From an uncultured Bacteroidales bacterium (GTDB lineage: Bacteria; Bacteroidota; Bacteroidia; Bacteroidales; UBA932): DNA of 64,000 nt. Under the pieces are notes generated by a model. The model ran no database searches, was not told the DNA's origin, and saw nothing but the letters and a program-made list of their open reading frames with translations. Each line of letters starts with the position of its first letter. Positions within the stretch are counted from its first letter, which is position 1. Below are positions 61,490 through 64,000 of this stretch, in pieces. Location: NCBI GenBank assembly GCA_944326355.1, contig CALVDO010000008.1, forward strand, positions 37,395-101,394, read 5' to 3'. Both the position numbers and the translations under genes were made by a program.

Positions 61490-63238
61490 ATGGAATTTGT
61501 CATTTATGAGCTGAAGGCTGCTGTCCTTCTTGCCGTCTTCTATATGTTCTACAGGCTACTGCTGAGCAGGGACACCTTTCACCGCTTCAACAGAGTGATG
61601 CTTCTGGTGATTTCCCTGCTTTCGCTGATTCTTCCGCTCTGCGAGATCACGGTGCACAGGACTGTGGACATCCCTGCATGGCTTCTGACCATGCAAGAGA
61701 GCAGGTCGGCGACCGTTGTGGAGGAGGCCGTGAATGGGACAGGCGGCTGGGAAACCGCTGCTGTTTCTCTGTATATCGCCGGGGTGATGGCGGTGCTGGC
61801 CCATACGGGTTTTGCGGTTGCGGATGTGCTGCGCATCATTTTGCGCGGACGCCGGATCCCGCAGGAGGACGGGGTCGTGATCGTCGTGACGGACAGGGAT
61901 ACTGCCCCTTTCAGCTGGATGAAGTACATTGTATTCTGTGAAAGTGACTTCAGGGCCGGGCATGAGGCCATTCTGAGACATGAGAAGGCGCATGTGAGGA
62001 TGCGGCATTCATGGGACCTGCTTTTCACGGACATTGTCACGGCTTTACAGTGGTTCAATCCGGCGGTGTGGATGCTCCGGGCGGACCTCCGTGCCCTGCA
62101 TGAGTTTGAGGCTGACGACTTTGTCCTCAGGTCCGGGGCGGATGCAAGAGAATATCAATATCTGTTAATAAGGAAAGCTGTCGGTGCGAGCGGCAACTCC
62201 ATCACCAACAGCTTTAGTCACAGTACACTTAAAAATCGTATTACCATGATGTTACGCAAAAGATCATCTTCGTGGGGAGCCTTGAAGGCCCTCTACCTTG
62301 TCCCGCTTGTCGGGCTTTCGCTTGCGGCTACGGCCGAGACACGCTATGACTACAATATTACCGGCATTCCTGAAAATGGCGGCGATGCCGCGGGTTCTCT
62401 CCTGTCCGATTCCGTCTCTGCGGAAAAGAAGCGGGTCAGGGTGAAAACTGCCGTCAAAGATACAATAATTTCTGTAACAAAGGACACGATGATCACGGGT
62501 TCCGGTGATGACGGCAGCCGCGGGACCATAATGATTGCCGGATATGACGGACAAAAGGATTCTGCCGGAGAAACGGACAATGTCACTGTCTATGTGAACG
62601 GTGTGAAGTCCGGCAGGGAAGTGCTGGAAACCATGGATCCGGAAACCATTGAATCCATCTCGGTACAAAAGGATGAGGACGGCTCCGCTTCGGTATATGT
62701 CGGATTGAACGGCAAGGACGTAATGAGGTCTCCGGCAGATCTTACGGAACTGGAGGGCAAGATATCTTCCATATCCGCGACGGACATTGATACCGCGGCT
62801 CTGAGAAAATCATTGGAGAGTCTCGGGAATATTGTGGTAGACATTGATGTCCAGGCCATTCAGAAAGCCGTTGACGCTCTGAAGGATATAGACTGGAGTG
62901 TGCTTGAGGGTCTCCGGTCAGTCACTATCGATACGGCCGGGATCGGCAGTTTTGTCCGTTCTGTTGAAAAGCATTACGGAGTGTCAATAGATGCGGACCT
63001 TGATGTGGAGGCCGGTGACGGGGCATCAAAGATAAAGGTGATTGTGTCGGACGGCAAATCATCTGTCGCTCCGTCTGTCTCTGCATCAGGCAATGCCTCT
63101 GCGTCGGACGGCAAGGTGAAATATTATCTTGACGGCAAAAGATACAGGGGCGACATCAATGACATCCCCGAGGAGTCCATTGTTTCCATTACCATCGACG
63201 AGGACGGCCGCAGGGTCGGCATCTTTACAAAGAAATGA
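61490..63238 (+). CDS. BlaR1-like M56 family membrane metallopeptidase
   Basis: The 582-residue product starts at ATG 61490 (MEFVIYELKAAVLLAVFYMFY); a GTG two codons upstream is less likely. It has about four membrane helices. The zinc-binding HExxH motif is HEKAH near residues 163-168 (AILRHEKAHVRMRHSWDLL), with the downstream Glu in ALHEFEADDFVL. From about residue 280 the protein is periplasmic. It holds two segments reminiscent of TonB-dependent receptor plugs: VYVNGVK with ETMDPETIESISVQKDEDG (365-405) and YYLDGK with DINDIPEESIVSITIDEDG (543-580). Its role would be to sense an envelope signal and cleave BlaI. Confidence 0.9.
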   Translation: MEFVIYELKAAVLLAVFYMFYRLLLSRDTFHRFNRVMLLVISLLSLILPLCEITVHRTVDIPAWLLTMQESRSATVVEEAVNGTGGWETAAVSLYIAGVMAVLAHTGFAVADVLRIILRGRRIPQEDGVVIVVTDRDTAPFSWMKYIVFCESDFRAGHEAILRHEKAHVRMRHSWDLLFTDIVTALQWFNPAVWMLRADLRALHEFEADDFVLRSGADAREYQYLLIRKAVGASGNSITNSFSHSTLKNRITMMLRKRSSSWGALKALYLVPLVGLSLAATAETRYDYNITGIPENGGDAAGSLLSDSVSAEKKRVRVKTAVKDTIISVTKDTMITGSGDDGSRGTIMIAGYDGQKDSAGETDNVTVYVNGVKSGREVLETMDPETIESISVQKDEDGSASVYVGLNGKDVMRSPADLTELEGKISSISATDIDTAALRKSLESLGNIVVDIDVQAIQKAVDALKDIDWSVLEGLRSVTIDTAGIGSFVRSVEKHYGVSIDADLDVEAGDGASKIKVIVSDGKSSVAPSVSASGNASASDGKVKYYLDGKRYRGDINDIPEESIVSITIDEDGRRVGIFTKK

Positions 63239-63263
63239 TCACATGAATATTGAATGGCAATGG

Positions 63264-63300
63264 CCCTGCCGGCTGTCCCCGGACACCGGCAGGGTTTTAT
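63264..63300 (+). terminator. Terminator after the blaR1-like gene
   Basis: CCCTGCCGG (63264-63272) pairs with CCGGCAGGG (63286-63294), followed by TTTTATTTTG. Confidence 0.8.
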
Positions 63301-63373
63301 TTTGTCGGAATCCGGAATCCTGCCGCCGGGCGGCATGGCGATCTTTTCTCTACATGACCAAAATTCCACGATA

Positions 63374-63816
63374 CAATCATGAACGACTTGTATTCTTTGT
63401 CCTTGACCGGGGTGAGAGTGTTGGCATAAGGCTTATTGAGTGCAGTTGAATATCCGCTGGAATTGAATTCCTTAAGCAGCAAATCCACAATCCTTTCATC
63501 ATACGAGAAGTCGCCATTGAAGCCAATACATATATCAGGGGCATCTTCGTCAGCCTGTGTGAACGAATGACAGTCTAATAATCCCCTGTCCCTCCTTTTC
63601 CATTGGGTCATTCTCTAATCTTTCCACATCGCACACAAAACGGGAATAATTAAAGACTGCCGGAATGACGTCATCAATACCTTGTATGGTAAACAGCATG
63701 TCGGTAAACCAATCCGTATGCTCTCTTACCGGTCCGTTAATGAAGAATGGGTTTTCATGCCATCCGCCAATCTCTTTGTCGAAGATGCCGTTGACGGATG
63801 AGTGTGGTATGTTCAA
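63374..63816 (-). pseudogene. N-formylglutamate amidohydrolase remnant
   Basis: Two overlapping reverse-strand frames together resemble the N-formylglutamate amidohydrolase family (HutG-like). The first frame (63816 to about 63590) has LNIPHSS, RFVCDVERLENDP and EGQGII. The second (about 63611 to 63374) has LLDCHSF, PDICIGFNGDF, ALNKPYANTLTPVK and KEYKSFMI. In intact members a stretch of several tens of residues lies between the GQGI and DCHSF motifs; here it is missing and the frame changes at that point. There is no in-frame ATG before LNIPHSS, only TTG. The gene therefore looks dead. The region is AT-richer than the rest of the window. Confidence 0.65.
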
Positions 63817-63834
63817 AATACATCAAATTGACAA

Positions 63835-63866
63835 TTTGCAATTTACAAAAATTATACATACCTTTG
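63835..63866 (+). promoter_or_regulatory. Promoter of the terminal lipoprotein gene
   Basis: TTTG (63835-63838), a 20-bp spacer and TACCTTTG (63859-63866) match the full Bacteroidota pattern, 34 bp before the start codon. Confidence 0.75.
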
Positions 63867-63900
63867 AAATTGTAAGTTTACATAAGACCAAACACATTAT

Positions 63901-64000
63901 ATGAAAAAACAAATTATCATTCAAGCAATCATTTTATCGGCATTGATGATTGTCTCTTGCGGAAAGCAGGAAACGAATCCGGTCATGCTTGAAACTCCTG
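63901..64000 (+). CDS. Lipoprotein, N-terminal part (runs off the window)
   Basis: Thirty-three codons are visible from the ATG at 63901. The product starts MKKQIIIQAIILSALMIVSCGKQE, a lipoprotein signal peptide with Cys at residue 20. Nothing more can be said about its function. A well-formed promoter lies just upstream, so it is probably an active gene. The local sequence is AT-richer than the rest of the window. Confidence 0.75.
   Translation, partial: MKKQIIIQAIILSALMIVSCGKQETNPVMLETP

Noticed and set aside
61107..63238. Beta-lactam resistance locus
   Set aside because: The regulator pair is BlaI/BlaR1-like, but there is no beta-lactamase or mecA homologue in the window and the sensor lacks the penicillin-binding domain.

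Overview
The window looks like a chromosomal segment of an anaerobic member of the Bacteroidota, most likely order Bacteroidales; the family cannot be fixed from sequence alone. The evidence is the set of lineage-restricted proteins (DUF4493, PCMD, FISUMP, DUF4831, PorT-like barrels), a pyruvate:ferredoxin oxidoreductase with a small 2[4Fe-4S] ferredoxin, and about twenty copies of the Bacteroidota promoter signature TAnnTTTG close to gene starts. Several copies have a TTTG or TTG element 18-20 bp upstream. Most of the window is moderately GC-rich and densely coding. I see no prophage, insertion sequence, CRISPR array or rRNA.

Layout. 1-960 (reverse): 5' part of dnaJ and all of grpE. 1135-5644: a uronate catabolism block (KDG kinase, KDPG aldolase and hexuronate-type MFS transporter on the reverse strand, divergent LacI regulator). 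5787-8098: a small outer-membrane barrel and a POT peptide transporter. 8255-10838: DUF4831 protein and a PepD dipeptidase. 10961-14957 (reverse): two tandem DUF5722 lipoproteins resembling glycoside hydrolases. 15249-16323: rpsF-rpsR-rplI. 16430-18930 (reverse): parE and a PlsC-like acyltransferase. 19016-27394: a five-gene co-directional block of DUF4493 and PCMD lipoproteins plus a beta-barrel, the best candidate for a little-described cell-surface system. 27463-29695 (reverse): DUF1573 protein and a putative metal efflux permease with a His-rich repeat loop. 29888-30058: ferredoxin. 30282-34829 (reverse): SulP anion transporter and M16 protease; divergent LysR regulator. 36142-40988 (reverse): PFOR and fabD. 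41133-41204: tRNA-Arg(CCG). 41383-50156 (reverse): recG, then a tight WYL regulator / S9 peptidase / PL8-type lyase set. 50270-52338: two FISUMP lipoproteins. 52526-54105: pdxA-rnhA. 54146-58848: glycosyltransferase and rmlACDB for dTDP-L-rhamnose. 58884-60810: PorT-like barrel and an aminotransferase. 61107-63238: BlaI/BlaR1-like pair. 63374-63816: a broken N-formylglutamate amidohydrolase. 63901-end: start of a lipoprotein.

How the parts fit. A PL8-type lyase would release unsaturated uronate products, which after isomerisation enter the KDG kinase / KDPG aldolase branch. That yields pyruvate, which PFOR oxidises with reduction of ferredoxin. Peptide uptake (POT), PepD, M16 and S9 peptidases point to parallel use of peptides. 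The rml genes and glycosyltransferase feed cell-surface polysaccharide. Many products carry signal peptides or lipoboxes, so the segment is biased towards the cell envelope. Start sites were re-chosen from signal peptides, promoter positions and family lengths where the longest open frame was clearly over-extended.
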